Under the pieces are notes generated by a model that was not told the origin of the DNA, searched no databases, and saw only the letters and a list, made by a program, of their open reading frames with translations. From NCBI RefSeq assembly GCF_000236785.1, contig NZ_AGUF01000035.1, positions 1 through 64,000 of the forward strand: a stretch of DNA of 64,000 nt. The letters are read 5' to 3'. This stretch comes from Achromobacter arsenitoxydans SY8 (lineage in GTDB: Bacteria > Pseudomonadota > Gammaproteobacteria > Burkholderiales > Burkholderiaceae_B). A program made the position numbers and the translations under genes. The stretch's first letter is position 1, and the number at the start of each line of letters is the position of its first letter. Shown in pieces: positions 1 to 8,813 of the stretch.

Positions 1-816
1 CACGGTGACGCACAGCGGGGGCAGGGCAATGGGCAGGGGCCGTACCTCGAACGCATTGTCGTGGTTGAACCAGACGGCGGCGCGATAGGGCAGCGTCACG
101 GCCAGGTCCGTGCGCCGGACGATCTCGGCCGCGGCCGAAAAGTGCGGCAGGGTCAGATACTGCTGGCGGTGCAGCCCGGCTTCCGCCAGCACATCGTCGA
201 GCAGGCGGTGTGCGCTGGCGCGCGAGGCCACCAGAATGTGGTCCAGTCGCTTGTATTGGCCGCGGGTCAGTCCCGCGGCCAGGATCGGATGGCCGCGCCG
301 CCCCATGCAGGCATAGCGCTCGCTGAAGAGATCCGCGTGGCAGGTGTGACGGCCCAGCCCCGCCAGATTGCCGATGGCCAGGTCCACGGCGCCATCCTTG
401 AGCGCCTGCGGCAGATCCTCTAGCGCCACTTCGCGGACCTCGATTTGCAGACGGGGCGCTTGCGCATGCACGCGCTCCATCAGCGGCGGCAGGAACACCA
501 TTTCGCCGATGTCCGACATGGAAAGCTGGAAGCGGCGCGCGCTGGTGGCGGGCTCGAACCGCTGACGGAGGCTGACCGCCTCGGCAAAGCTGTTCATGCC
601 GCGCTCGATGGGATCGGCCAGCGCAAACGCGACGGGCGTGGGCTGCATGCCGGACGTCGTGCGCAGGAACAGCGGATCGCCGAATTGCTCGCGCAGGCGG
701 GCCAGCGCGTAGCTGACCGCGGGTTGTGTCAGGTTCAGCCGCTGTGCCGCGCGCGTCACGCTGCGTTCATGCAGCACCGTCAGGAAAACCCGCATGAGAT
801 TCAAGTCGAAGTCCAT
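1..816 (-). CDS. LysR-family transcriptional regulator (C-terminus cut by window edge)
   Basis: The minus strand is open from an ATG at 816 to the window start, giving 272 codons without a stop, so the C-terminus lies outside the window. The N-terminus starts MDFDLNLMRVFLTVL and continues with a LysR helix-turn-helix (SVTRAAQRLNLTQPAVSYAL, about residues 20-39), followed by an effector-binding domain of the usual type. LysR proteins are cytoplasmic activators or repressors that commonly control a divergently transcribed operon. This one is divergent from the acyl-CoA ligase gene at 954 across 137 bases, so it is the likely regulator of that four-gene operon. The inducer is unknown; a substrate or CoA ester of the operon would be typical. 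The family call is firm, the target is inference. Confidence 0.9.
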   Translation of the reverse strand, partial: MDFDLNLMRVFLTVLHERSVTRAAQRLNLTQPAVSYALARLREQFGDPLFLRTTSGMQPTPVAFALADPIERGMNSFAEAVSLRQRFEPATSARRFQLSMSDIGEMVFLPPLMERVHAQAPRLQIEVREVALEDLPQALKDGAVDLAIGNLAGLGRHTCHADLFSERYACMGRRGHPILAAGLTRGQYKRLDHILVASRASAHRLLDDVLAEAGLHRQQYLTLPHFSAAAEIVRRTDLAVTLPYRAAVWFNHDNAFEVRPLPIALPPLCVTV

Positions 817-866
817 GCATGCCCTTGATATGAATGACATTTATAAGCCGAATAATAGCCATAAAT

Positions 867-895
867 TTGACACATAAATAGTTGATTCCTAGACT
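867..895 (+). promoter_or_regulatory. Probable sigma-70 promoter of the acyl-CoA ligase operon
   Basis: TTGACA at 867-872 is a perfect -35 hexamer. It is followed after 17 bases by TAGACT at 890-895, which matches TATAAT at four of six positions. Transcription would start near 902 and leave about 50 bases before the ATG at 954. The whole 817-953 gap is unusually A+T rich for this genome, as expected for a shared divergent promoter and LysR binding region. Confidence 0.6.
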
Positions 896-953
896 AAATT
901 CAGAAGGCCTAGGTAGCGCTTGCCGACGGCCGCACAACAGGGGAAGCGTCGTC

Positions 954-2522
954 ATGCCGTTGACATTGCCGTCGTTGTTGCAGGAACAGGGCGCCCGACT
1001 GGGCGAGCGTGTGTGGGTGCAGGCGCCAGGCGGCAGCCTGCGCTATGCGGATGCGGCCGCGCACGCGGCGCAGTGGGCGGCGCGCCTCGCATCGGCGGGG
1101 ATCCGCCGCGGCGACCGTGTCGGCCTGATGGCCGGCAACCGCATTGAATTCCTGTCGATAGTGCTGGGCTGCGGCTGGCTGGGCGCGGTGGTCGTGCCCA
1201 TCAACACCGCCTCGCGCGGGATGCAGTTGCAACACATCCTGGCCAATAGCGGCTGTGCGCTGGTGGTTGCGGACGAGGCGTCCTGTCCCGCGCTGTCGGC
1301 GCTGGACAGCGCGTCGCTCGCCGTGCAACGCATCTGGCTGCTGGACGCGGCCGCGGACACGACGGGCTTGCCCGCGCCGGCCAGCGAGCCGCCTGCCGAG
1401 GCCGCCCAGCCCTTACCGGCGGCGGCCGATGTCGCGCCTGGCGACACGCTTGCCATTCTGTACACCTCGGGCACGTCGGGGCTGTCCAAGGGCGTTTGCT
1501 GTCCCCATGCCCAGTTCTATTGGTGGGGCAGGATCGCCGCGCGCAACCTTGAGATCACGCCGGACGACGTGCTCTACACCAGCCTGCCTCTCTTTCACAC
1601 CAACGCGCTGAACGCCTGTTTCCAGGCGCTGGTGACCGGCGCGCGCATCATCTGCGACGAGCGCTTTTCGGCCAGCCGTTACTTCGACCGGCTGAAGGAC
1701 TGCGGCGCGACGGTGACCTATCTGCTGGGCGCGATGGTGCCGATGCTGCTGACGCGCGAACCGTCGGGCGCCGAGCGCCGCCACCGGACGCGCATCGCAT
1801 TGGCGCCGGGCGTGCCCGAACGCTTTCACGCGGTTTTTGCGGAACGCACGGGCATTGCGCTGTTGGAGGGCTACGGGTCCACCGAGACCAATTTCGCGCT
1901 GGGCGGCACGCTGGCCGGGCAGCGCGCGGGCAGCATGGGCCGGGTCGCGCCGGAGTTCGACGCCATGGTGGCCGATGACCAGGACGCTCCGGTGCCGGAC
2001 GGCGAACCGGGCGAGCTGCTTTTGCGCGCCCGGCCACCGTTCGCCATCGCCACGGGCTACTTCGGCATGGACGACAAGACCGTGCAGGCGTGGCGCAACC
2101 TCTGGTTCCACACGGGCGACCGGGTGGTGCGGGATGCGGATGGCTATTTCCGCTTCCTGGACCGCATGAAGGACGCTATTCGCAGGCGGGGCGAAAACAT
2201 ATCGTCGTTCGAGGTGGAGCAGGTGCTGCAGGCCCACCCGGCGGTAGCCGCCGTCGCGGTCTACGCGGTGCATTCAGAGTTGGCCGAGGACGAGGTCATG
2301 GCGGCGCTGGTCTACAAAACCGGTCAGGCTATTGCGCCGCAGGCCTTGCTCGACTTCTGCCAGCCGCGCATGCCGTATTTCGCCGTGCCGCGCTATCTGC
2401 GCGTCCTGGACGATCTGCCTCGAACCGAGAACGGCAAGGTCCGCAAGTTCCGCTTGCGGGAGGAAGGCATCACCGGCGACACCTGGGACCGGGACGCCGC
2501 CGGCTATCGCGTGGCGCGCTAG
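954..2522 (+). CDS. AMP-binding acyl-CoA ligase (CaiC-like)
   Basis: This 522-residue protein belongs to the ANL family, which activates a carboxylic acid with ATP and joins it to CoA. The phosphate-binding motif YTSGTSGLSKG lies near residue 170. GYGSTETN and a C-terminal TGDRVVRDADGYFRFLDRMKDAIRRRGENIS region complete the adenylation core, and the catalytic lysine is in NGKVRKFRL near the end. The style resembles crotonobetaine/carnitine-CoA ligase and other small-acid ligases. I chose the ATG at 954, preceded by a GGGGAAG ribosome site, over an in-frame start at 882 that would overlap the promoter. It heads an operon with a transporter, a thiolase-like protein and a zinc-ribbon protein. 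The substrate cannot be read from the sequence. Confidence 0.87.
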   Translation: MPLTLPSLLQEQGARLGERVWVQAPGGSLRYADAAAHAAQWAARLASAGIRRGDRVGLMAGNRIEFLSIVLGCGWLGAVVVPINTASRGMQLQHILANSGCALVVADEASCPALSALDSASLAVQRIWLLDAAADTTGLPAPASEPPAEAAQPLPAAADVAPGDTLAILYTSGTSGLSKGVCCPHAQFYWWGRIAARNLEITPDDVLYTSLPLFHTNALNACFQALVTGARIICDERFSASRYFDRLKDCGATVTYLLGAMVPMLLTREPSGAERRHRTRIALAPGVPERFHAVFAERTGIALLEGYGSTETNFALGGTLAGQRAGSMGRVAPEFDAMVADDQDAPVPDGEPGELLLRARPPFAIATGYFGMDDKTVQAWRNLWFHTGDRVVRDADGYFRFLDRMKDAIRRRGENISSFEVEQVLQAHPAVAAVAVYAVHSELAEDEVMAALVYKTGQAIAPQALLDFCQPRMPYFAVPRYLRVLDDLPRTENGKVRKFRLREEGITGDTWDRDAAGYRVAR

Positions 2523-2559
2523 GCGCCATTTGATCCATGCAAGCAGACAAGGGGCGGCA

Positions 2560-3873
2560 ATGACGATGGCATACAAGGGGGCGGCGGTGTCCGCCGGCGA
2601 GGATGCGCGCAGGAAGCGCACGCGGCGGGTGGTGATGGCCTCTGTCGCGGGCAATGCGATGGAGTGGTATGACTTCTTCATCTACGGCACCGCAGCGGCG
2701 CTGGTGTTCGGCGAGCTCTTCTTTCCCAAGGGAACCGACCCCTTGCTGGGCACGATGGGCGCGTTCGCGGGCTTTGCCGTGGGCTTTCTGGCGCGGCCGC
2801 TGGGCGGGGTGATCTTCGGCCACATCGGCGACCGCTATGGACGCAAACTGGCGCTGGAGTGGACGCTGGGCCTGATGGGCGCGGCGACCTTCCTGATCGG
2901 GCTGTTGCCCACCTATGAACAGGTTGGCTTCTGGGCTCCGGTCGCCATGGTTGTGCTGCGCATCCTGCAGGGGGCCGCGGCGGGCGGGGAATGGGGCGGC
3001 GGCGTGCTGCTGATCAGCGAGGCGGTGGGCGGCAAGCGGCGCGGGTACTTCTCGTCATTCAGCCAGTTGGGGGTGGCGGGCGGCTTCGTGCTGTCGTCGG
3101 GCGTCTTCATGCTGGCGCAGCAGCTTCCGCAGGAGGCCTTCATGAGCTGGGGATGGCGGCTGCCGTTCCTGTTGAGCGTGCTTATCTTCGGCATCGGGCT
3201 ATACATCCGCAAGCACATCCCGGAAAGCGACGAATTCGTGCAGGCGGCCAAGACGGCCAAGCGCGGCATGCCGGCTGTGGAGGTGTTCCGCCGCTATCCG
3301 CGCCAGGTCTTCACGGCGATGGGGCTGCGAGTCGCCGAGAACGGAGGCTCGTACATTTTCCTGGCGTTCGCGCTGGCGTACGGCAAGTTCCTGGGCATAC
3401 CCAATGACGTCATGCTTGGCGGCGTGCTGTTGTCCATGTTCATTGAACTGGGCACGCTGGTGTGGTTCGGCCACCTGTCCGACCGCATCGGGCGCCGGAC
3501 GGTATATCTGATCGGCTCGGTGGGCCTGATGCTGGTGGCTTTTCCGTTTTTCTGGATGGTGCAGACGAAGGCGCCGCTGTGGATCTTCCTGGCGTTCTTC
3601 CTGGGCAATACCGTCTGCCATGCGGCCATGATCGGCACCCAGCCGGCGTATTTTGCCGAGCTGTTTCCGGCCGAGGTCCGATATACCGGACTGGCGCTGG
3701 GTCATGAACTGGCGTCTGTGTTCGCGGGCGGCCTGTCGCCGCTGATCGCAATGGCGCTGCTTCGCAAGTACGAATCGGCGACGCCGGTGGCGTGGTTCCT
3801 GGTCGGTATGGCGGCCATCACGGTGCTCACGCTGCTGCTGACGCGCGAACCTGCGCGGCAGGCCGAGGCATGA
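2560..3873 (+). CDS. MFS transporter of the metabolite:H+ symporter (MHS) family
   Basis: This 437-residue inner-membrane protein has about twelve hydrophobic segments. The MHS hallmark GNAMEWYDFFIYG is at residues 31-43 and the MFS loop motif GHIGDRYGRK at 87-96. A second copy of the loop motif, GHLSDRIGRR, lies in the second half. MHS members (ShiA, ProP, KgtP types) import organic acids or osmolytes with protons. The ATG at 2560 follows an AAGGGGCGG ribosome site and begins 37 bases after the CoA ligase. The stop codon overlaps the next start as ATGA. Position between a CoA ligase and a thiolase suggests it imports the acid that the ligase activates. The substrate remains unassigned. Confidence 0.88.
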   Translation: MTMAYKGAAVSAGEDARRKRTRRVVMASVAGNAMEWYDFFIYGTAAALVFGELFFPKGTDPLLGTMGAFAGFAVGFLARPLGGVIFGHIGDRYGRKLALEWTLGLMGAATFLIGLLPTYEQVGFWAPVAMVVLRILQGAAAGGEWGGGVLLISEAVGGKRRGYFSSFSQLGVAGGFVLSSGVFMLAQQLPQEAFMSWGWRLPFLLSVLIFGIGLYIRKHIPESDEFVQAAKTAKRGMPAVEVFRRYPRQVFTAMGLRVAENGGSYIFLAFALAYGKFLGIPNDVMLGGVLLSMFIELGTLVWFGHLSDRIGRRTVYLIGSVGLMLVAFPFFWMVQTKAPLWIFLAFFLGNTVCHAAMIGTQPAYFAELFPAEVRYTGLALGHELASVFAGGLSPLIAMALLRKYESATPVAWFLVGMAAITVLTLLLTREPARQAEA

Positions 3874-5018
3874 GCCGGGATTGCGGCCCCGGCATCGTCG
3901 CGGTCGGAGAAACGCCGTCGCTGCGTCATCCGGGCCCGGATTGCAGCACGGCGGCGCTGATGGCGCGGGCCATCGGCGAGGCGCTTGCCAGCGCCGGCCT
4001 GACGGCCGCTCAGGTGGACGGACTGGGCGTGGCCTCGTTCACGTTGCGTCCGGACCGGGCGATCGACCTGGCCTGGCGGCTGGGGCTGCGCTTGACCTGG
4101 TGCCAGCAGGACGAGATGGGGGGCGCCAGCGCGATCAATATGCTGCGCCAGGCTTGGCTCGCGTTGCAGGCGGGGCAGGCCGAAGCGATTGTGCTGGTGG
4201 CGGGAGACCACTTCACCGGCGAGGATTTCGCGGGGCTGGTGCGGGGCTACAACCGCAGCGCGCAGGACTATCTCAGCCCCTTGGGCTGCGCCGGTCCGAA
4301 TCCGCTGTTCGCCATGGTGACGCAACGCCAGATGGATCGCACGGGATTGGGGCGGGAAGACTATGGCCGGCTATGCGTTGCGCAGCGCGCCTGGGCGTCG
4401 GCCAATCCCAATGCCGCTTATCGGCAGCCCCTGACGCTGGCGCAGTACCTGGAGGCGCCGATGGTGGCGCCGCCGCTCGGCCGCCTGGACTGCGTGCCGG
4501 TGGTCAGCGGGGCCTGCGCCCTGGTGCTGCGGGCCCGGCCCGATGGCGTGCACGTGCGCCTGGCGGCTAGCGACGCGCGCTACAACTGGGACCAGCAGGA
4601 AGGCGATGGCCTTCAGACTGGCATTGCCGATTTCGCACCGGGACTGTGGCGGCAGGCGGGCGTGGGGCCGCAGGAGATGGACGTGGTGAGCGTCTATGAC
4701 GACTATCCCGCCATGGCGCTGGCGCAGCTGTGCGACTTGGGCCTGGCTAGCGCGGACGACCTGCCGGCGTTCATCGCAAGCCGGATCGCCACGCGCGCTT
4801 TGCCGGTCAATACGGCGGGCGGCCAGCTATCGGCGGGGCAGGCGGGAACGGCGGGCGGCATGCACGGCCTTGTGGAAGTTGCGCGACAGTTGCTCGGCCG
4901 GGCGGGGGACAGGCAATTGGCGGGGGTGCGGCACGGCGTCGCGACGGGTTACGGCATGGTGCAACTGCGCTACGGCATGTGCGCCAACGCGGCGGTGCTG
5001 GCCAGGGAGGAGCCATGA
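3870..5018 (+). CDS. Thiolase-like protein of the SCP-x / lipid-transfer type
   Basis: The 382-residue product has a thiolase fold, seen in SGACALVLRA in the middle and VNTAGGQLSAGQAGTAGGMH near the C-terminus. The latter is the form found in the SCP-x-like group that usually acts with a DUF35 partner. These proteins cleave or condense acyl-CoA thioesters; in steroid and aromatic side-chain degradation they form aldolase or thiolase complexes with the small zinc-ribbon protein. Start ATG and MFS stop overlap as ATGA, and its own stop overlaps the start of the DUF35 gene in the same way, so translation of all three is probably coupled. I could not confirm a nucleophilic cysteine at the classical position, so retro-aldol rather than thiolytic activity is possible. 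Confidence 0.8.
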   Translation: MSRDCGPGIVAVGETPSLRHPGPDCSTAALMARAIGEALASAGLTAAQVDGLGVASFTLRPDRAIDLAWRLGLRLTWCQQDEMGGASAINMLRQAWLALQAGQAEAIVLVAGDHFTGEDFAGLVRGYNRSAQDYLSPLGCAGPNPLFAMVTQRQMDRTGLGREDYGRLCVAQRAWASANPNAAYRQPLTLAQYLEAPMVAPPLGRLDCVPVVSGACALVLRARPDGVHVRLAASDARYNWDQQEGDGLQTGIADFAPGLWRQAGVGPQEMDVVSVYDDYPAMALAQLCDLGLASADDLPAFIASRIATRALPVNTAGGQLSAGQAGTAGGMHGLVEVARQLLGRAGDRQLAGVRHGVATGYGMVQLRYGMCANAAVLAREEP

Positions 5019-5329
5019 GCGTCAACGTCAGCCAGTGCGGCGTCTGCGGGCGCCGCGTCTATCCGGCCCGGCTGTGGTGTCCAGCCTGCGGCCATGACCG
5101 GTCGCTGTCGGTTCCGGTGGATCAGGCGGAAATCCAGGCGTGGACCACAGCCGTCGACCCGGTCGCGGATTTACCCGTCGTGATCGCGACGGTGCGGGCC
5201 CTCCCGGAAGGGCCGATCCTGGTCGTGCGGGTTGAAGAAACGCCGTCGCATGCCGGGCAGCGGGTCAGCTTGGTCGAACGGCAGAGCAACGGGCGGCTTT
5301 TGCCCTGGGCGCGGATCTTGCCGGCCTGA
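5015..5329 (+). CDS. DUF35-type zinc-ribbon/OB-fold partner protein
   Basis: This small protein (104 residues) opens with a rubredoxin-like zinc ribbon in which Cys8, Cys11, Cys22 and Cys25 form two CxxC pairs (CGVC and CPAC). The rest is a short beta-rich OB-fold that includes the segment GPILVVRVEE. DUF35 proteins bind acyl-CoA and are obligate partners of SCP-x-like thiolases or aldolases. Its start overlaps the stop of the thiolase-like gene as ATGA, which supports a one-to-one complex. It is the last gene of the operon; the next gene is convergent. Confidence 0.85.
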   Translation: MSVNVSQCGVCGRRVYPARLWCPACGHDRSLSVPVDQAEIQAWTTAVDPVADLPVVIATVRALPEGPILVVRVEETPSHAGQRVSLVERQSNGRLLPWARILPA

Positions 5330-5360
5330 TCCGCCGGGCGGCCGGCCGCGGCGTGCGCGG

Positions 5361-6197
5361 CTATCGGGAGCCGGCCTCGGACCGGATCGCCTTCACCCGC
5401 TGTGCCAGCGTGGCCGCGGACAGTTCGCCCACGCGCAGCTCCACAAGGCGCCCCTCGGCGTCCAGAAACAGGGTGGCCGGCAGGCCGCTGTTGCTGAGCT
5501 TGCGGGACGCGTCGCTGCCGGGGTCGCGCAGCACGTTTTGCAGCCCCGGCGCGTGCTCCTGCAGATACCGCGCAATGTCGGGCGACGCTTCGCCCTGGTT
5601 CAGGAAAACGAAATGCACGTCGGGATTGGCCGCCTGCGCGCGGGCGAAGGCCGGCATTTCGCGGCGGCACGGCGGGCACCAGCTTGCCCACAGATTGATC
5701 ACAGCGGGCTTGCCCTGAAAGGCGGACAGGGCGGACGGCGCGCCGTCCAGCGCCTGCAATTGCAGTTCGGCCAGTGCGGGCGCGGGCTGGTCGGCGGGCG
5801 CCAGCAGCCGCCCGCCGACCAGCCACGCCAGGGTGGCAAGGGCCAAAGCGCCCAACACGGCCGGCCGGGGCGCCGCGCGCCGCAGCAGGGCGGCCGCGCC
5901 ATAGATCCAGGCCGCCGCCAGCCCCGGGATGCCGGACCAGCCGCCATCGCGCAGGTCGAGGGTGCCCAGGGGGTTTTGCGCGTAGTGGTCGCGGTATTCC
6001 CACACAAAAGCCAGTCGCGCGGCGACCAGGCCGGCGATCAGGGCGCCCCACAGGACGCCGGACACGTCGGGGCGGCGGTCGGGCCGGGGTCTGCGGTCCA
6101 GGAAGCGGGCGGCAAGCAGGCCGAGGGCCGCGGCGGCGACCAGCACCGCGAGTTCGGACGGGAACACCAGGGGGCCAAGACGGATGGCGGGGGGCAT
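5361..6197 (-). CDS. Lgt-like membrane domain fused to a TlpA-type thioredoxin
   Basis: The first half (about residues 1-130) carries four hydrophobic segments. It includes VAARLAFVWEYRDHYAQNPL and a GGWSGIPG stretch reminiscent of prolipoprotein diacylglyceryl transferase. The second half is a TlpA/ResA-like thioredoxin domain with the redox motif WASWCPPC and the cis-proline region SGLPATLFLD. Such proteins reduce periplasmic disulfides, for example during cytochrome c maturation, with the thioredoxin domain on the outer face of the inner membrane. The ATG at 6197 gives 278 residues; an in-frame GTG at 6224 would add nine and has a slightly better ribosome site. The Lgt-like part lacks most of the transferase, so it is probably only an anchor or an electron-transfer partner. 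It stands alone between convergent and divergent neighbours. Confidence 0.78.
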   Translation of the reverse strand: MPPAIRLGPLVFPSELAVLVAAAALGLLAARFLDRRPRPDRRPDVSGVLWGALIAGLVAARLAFVWEYRDHYAQNPLGTLDLRDGGWSGIPGLAAAWIYGAAALLRRAAPRPAVLGALALATLAWLVGGRLLAPADQPAPALAELQLQALDGAPSALSAFQGKPAVINLWASWCPPCRREMPAFARAQAANPDVHFVFLNQGEASPDIARYLQEHAPGLQNVLRDPGSDASRKLSNSGLPATLFLDAEGRLVELRVGELSAATLAQRVKAIRSEAGSR

Positions 6198-6389
6198 GCA
6201 AAATCCATTCGGGGCAGGGGCCACAGCCTAGCATGCCGCGCCTGCCAGGGCTGGGCCGAGGCAGGCGCCGCGCCGCGCCCTTGCGGCGGCTGCCCGGCAC
6301 TTCCTGGCAAGAACGCTAAAATACCGGCTCGCGGCTAAATGCCCAGCCTTTCCGGCATTCTTCATTCTGCGCCCGGCGCACCCACAACG

Positions 6390-7181
6390 ATGAAAAAACT
6401 GACTGCTGTACTTCTTGTGTCCGCAACCTCGCTGCTGACGGCCTGCGGCCCCAGCGACAACGCGCCCGCCGCGGGCGCCCAGGCGCCGGCCGCCGCCAAG
6501 AAGGTCGTCGTCGGCCTGGACGACAACTTCCCGCCCATGGGTTTCCGCGACGCCAGCAATCAGATCGTCGGCTTTGACATCGACATGGCCAAGGAAGCCA
6601 GCAAGCGCCTGGGCCTGGAAGTGGAATTCAAGCCGATCGACTGGAGCGCCAAGGAAGCCGAACTCAACGGCAAGCGCGTCGACGTGCTGTGGAACGGCCT
6701 GACCATCACCGAAGAGCGCAAGAAGAACATCAGCTTCACCGCGCCCTACATGGCCAACCACCAGATCATCATCGTGGGCAACAATTCGCCCGTGAAGGTC
6801 AAGAACGATCTGGCCGGCAAGGTTGTCGGCGCACAGGACGGCAGCAGCGCCACCGACGCCATCGCCAAGGACCCGGTTGCCGCCCAGATCAAGGAAGTCA
6901 AGAAGTTCGGCGACAACGTCACCGCCCTGATGGATCTGGCTGCCGGCCGCCTGGACGCCATCGTGGTCGATGAAGTGGTGGGCCGCTACCTGATCAGCAA
7001 GCGCCCGGGCGAGTACCGCGTGCTGGACGAGAACTTCGGCACGGAAGACTACGGCGTCGGCGTGCGCAAGGACGACACCGAGCTGCTGGGCAAGCTGGAC
7101 AAGACGCTGGATTCGATGAAGCAGGACGGCACCGCCGGCCGCATCGCCACCCAGTGGTTCGGCGCCAACATCATCAAGTAA
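6390..7181 (+). CDS. Amino-acid ABC transporter solute-binding lipoprotein
   Basis: The product has 263 residues. It starts MKKLTAVLLVSATSLLTAC with a lipobox (LTAC) whose Cys19 would be lipidated, so it is probably a periplasm-facing lipoprotein. The body is a type 3 solute-binding fold of polar amino-acid transporters, with VGLDDNFPPMGFRD, GFDIDMAKEASKRLG and the ligand loop WNGLTITEERKKNISFT. It binds an amino acid and passes it to the permease and ATPase encoded downstream. The start at 6390 was chosen because it gives the signal sequence directly. A gap of 130 GC-rich bases with small inverted repeats separates it from the permease, which may lower downstream expression relative to the binding protein. 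Confidence 0.9.
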   Translation: MKKLTAVLLVSATSLLTACGPSDNAPAAGAQAPAAAKKVVVGLDDNFPPMGFRDASNQIVGFDIDMAKEASKRLGLEVEFKPIDWSAKEAELNGKRVDVLWNGLTITEERKKNISFTAPYMANHQIIIVGNNSPVKVKNDLAGKVVGAQDGSSATDAIAKDPVAAQIKEVKKFGDNVTALMDLAAGRLDAIVVDEVVGRYLISKRPGEYRVLDENFGTEDYGVGVRKDDTELLGKLDKTLDSMKQDGTAGRIATQWFGANIIK

Positions 7182-7311
7182 GCGGCCGGCGCCCGCGCCC
7201 GGCAGGCCGGGGCGCCTGCCCGTGCAGCAGTCCCGCAGCCCGCCGCGGCGCCGCAAGGCCAGGCGGGCTTGCCCATGATTCCCTCTTGCCCACGCGGCGC
7301 GAACCCACTGC

Positions 7312-7965
7312 ATGGACTACGTACTCTCCCTCCTGGGACCATTGGCGCAAGGCGCGCAAGTGACCTTGACGCTGTTTTTCATCACGCTGGCGCTGGCCGT
7401 GCCGCTGGGGCTGGTGCTGGCCCTGGCGCGCATTTCCAAGTGGCCGCTGCTGAGCCGGCTGGTCAATGGCTACATCTGGCTGATGCGCGGCACGCCGCTC
7501 ATGCTGCAGATGCTGTTCATCTATTTCGCGCTGCCGTTCGTGCCCGTGATCGGCATCCGGCTGCCCGATTTTCCGGCCGCCGTGGTGGCGTTCGCCCTGA
7601 ACTACGCGGCCTACTTCGCGGAAATCTTCCGCGCGGGCATCCAGTCGGTCGACCGCGGGCAGTACGAGGGCAGCAAGGTGCTGGGCATGACCTATCTGCA
7701 GACGCTGCGCCGCATTGTGCTGCCGCAGATGGTGCAGCGCGTCCTGCCGCCCATGAGCAACGAGACCATCACGCTGGTCAAGGACACGTCGCTGATCTAC
7801 GTGCTGGCGCTCAACGACATCCTGCGCACGGCGCGCGGCATCGTGCAGCGCGACTTCACGACCACGCCGTTCCTCGTCGCGGCCGCCTTCTATCTTTTGA
7901 TGACGCTGCTCCTGACGTGGTTCTTCCAGTACATGGAAAAGCGCTATGCCAAATATGACCAGTAA
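7312..7965 (+). CDS. Amino-acid ABC transporter permease (HisM/GlnP type)
   Basis: The 217-residue inner-membrane protein has about five membrane segments. The ATPase-coupling loop is EIFRAGIQSVDRGQYEGSKVLGMT, the EAA motif of polar amino-acid permeases. It forms the channel of the importer fed by the lipoprotein at 6390. A single permease gene is present, so a homodimer is likely. The last 20 bases overlap the start of the ATPase gene, which indicates translational coupling. Confidence 0.92.
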   Translation: MDYVLSLLGPLAQGAQVTLTLFFITLALAVPLGLVLALARISKWPLLSRLVNGYIWLMRGTPLMLQMLFIYFALPFVPVIGIRLPDFPAAVVAFALNYAAYFAEIFRAGIQSVDRGQYEGSKVLGMTYLQTLRRIVLPQMVQRVLPPMSNETITLVKDTSLIYVLALNDILRTARGIVQRDFTTTPFLVAAAFYLLMTLLLTWFFQYMEKRYAKYDQ

Positions 7966-8749
7966 TTCCACGGCCGGGCAGGACGCGCGGCCCGTCATGA
8001 TCGAAGCCCGCAACATCATCAAGTCGTTCGGCAACAACCGCGTGCTGGACGATGTGTCCCTGACGCTGGGCCAGGGCGAAGTCGTCGCGGTGATCGGCCC
8101 GTCGGGTTCGGGCAAGAGCACCTTCCTGCGCTGCCTGAACCACCTGGAAACCATCGACGAAGGCAGCATCCGCATCGAGGGCGAGACCATGGCCGCCGCC
8201 GTTGCCGGCGAGCGCAGCCAGTACGCCAGCGACGCCGACGTGCGCCGCATCTGCCGCAAGATGGGCATGGTGTTCCAGTCGTTCAACCTGTTCCCGCACA
8301 TGACCGTGCTGCAGAACATCATCGAGGCGCCCATCACCGTCAAGGGCATGGCGCGCGCCGACATCGTGCCCAAGGCCGAGGAACTGCTGCGCAAGGTCGG
8401 CCTGCTGAACAAGCGCGACAACTACCCCACGCGCCTGTCCGGCGGCCAGAAGCAGCGCGTGGCCATTGCGCGCGCGCTGGCCATGGAACCCGACATCATG
8501 CTGTTCGACGAGCCGACGTCGGCGCTGGACCCGGAACTGACCGGCGAAGTCCTGCGCACCATGAAGCAGCTGGCCGACGAACGCATGACCATGCTGGTCG
8601 TCACGCACGAAATGGGCTTTGCGCGCGAAGTGGCGCATCGCGTCATCTTCATGGACGACGGCCGCATCGTCGAGGAAGCGCCGTCGGCCGAGTTCTTCGC
8701 CGCGGCGCGCCACGCGCGCAGCCGGGAGTTCCTGGCGCACATGCTCTGA
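7946..8749 (+). CDS. Amino-acid ABC transporter ATP-binding protein (GlnQ type)
   Basis: This cytoplasmic ATPase has 267 residues. Walker [10 protein letters not shown] is at residues 51-59, the Q-loop in VFQSFNLFPH, the signature LSGGQKQR near residue 164 and Walker [12 protein letters not shown] just after it. Closest in style are GlnQ/HisP proteins. An insertion rich in alanine and charged residues (about residues 85-105, before ICRKMGMVFQ) makes it slightly longer than the usual 240-250. It ends the three-gene importer operon and is followed by a hairpin terminator. Confidence 0.93.
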   Translation: MPNMTSNSTAGQDARPVMIEARNIIKSFGNNRVLDDVSLTLGQGEVVAVIGPSGSGKSTFLRCLNHLETIDEGSIRIEGETMAAAVAGERSQYASDADVRRICRKMGMVFQSFNLFPHMTVLQNIIEAPITVKGMARADIVPKAEELLRKVGLLNKRDNYPTRLSGGQKQRVAIARALAMEPDIMLFDEPTSALDPELTGEVLRTMKQLADERMTMLVVTHEMGFAREVAHRVIFMDDGRIVEEAPSAEFFAAARHARSREFLAHML

Positions 8750-8773
8750 TCCGTGCCGACGCTTGCCCAGGAC

Positions 8774-8797
8774 AGCCCGCCTTGCCGCGGGCTTTTC
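8774..8797 (+). terminator. Rho-independent terminator of the amino-acid ABC operon
   Basis: AGCCCGC (8774-8780) and GCGGGCT (8787-8793) form a seven-pair stem with a six-base loop, followed by a short T tract. It lies 25 bases after the ATPase stop. Confidence 0.7.
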
Positions 8798-8813
8798 TAT
8801 ATGATCTGTACCC

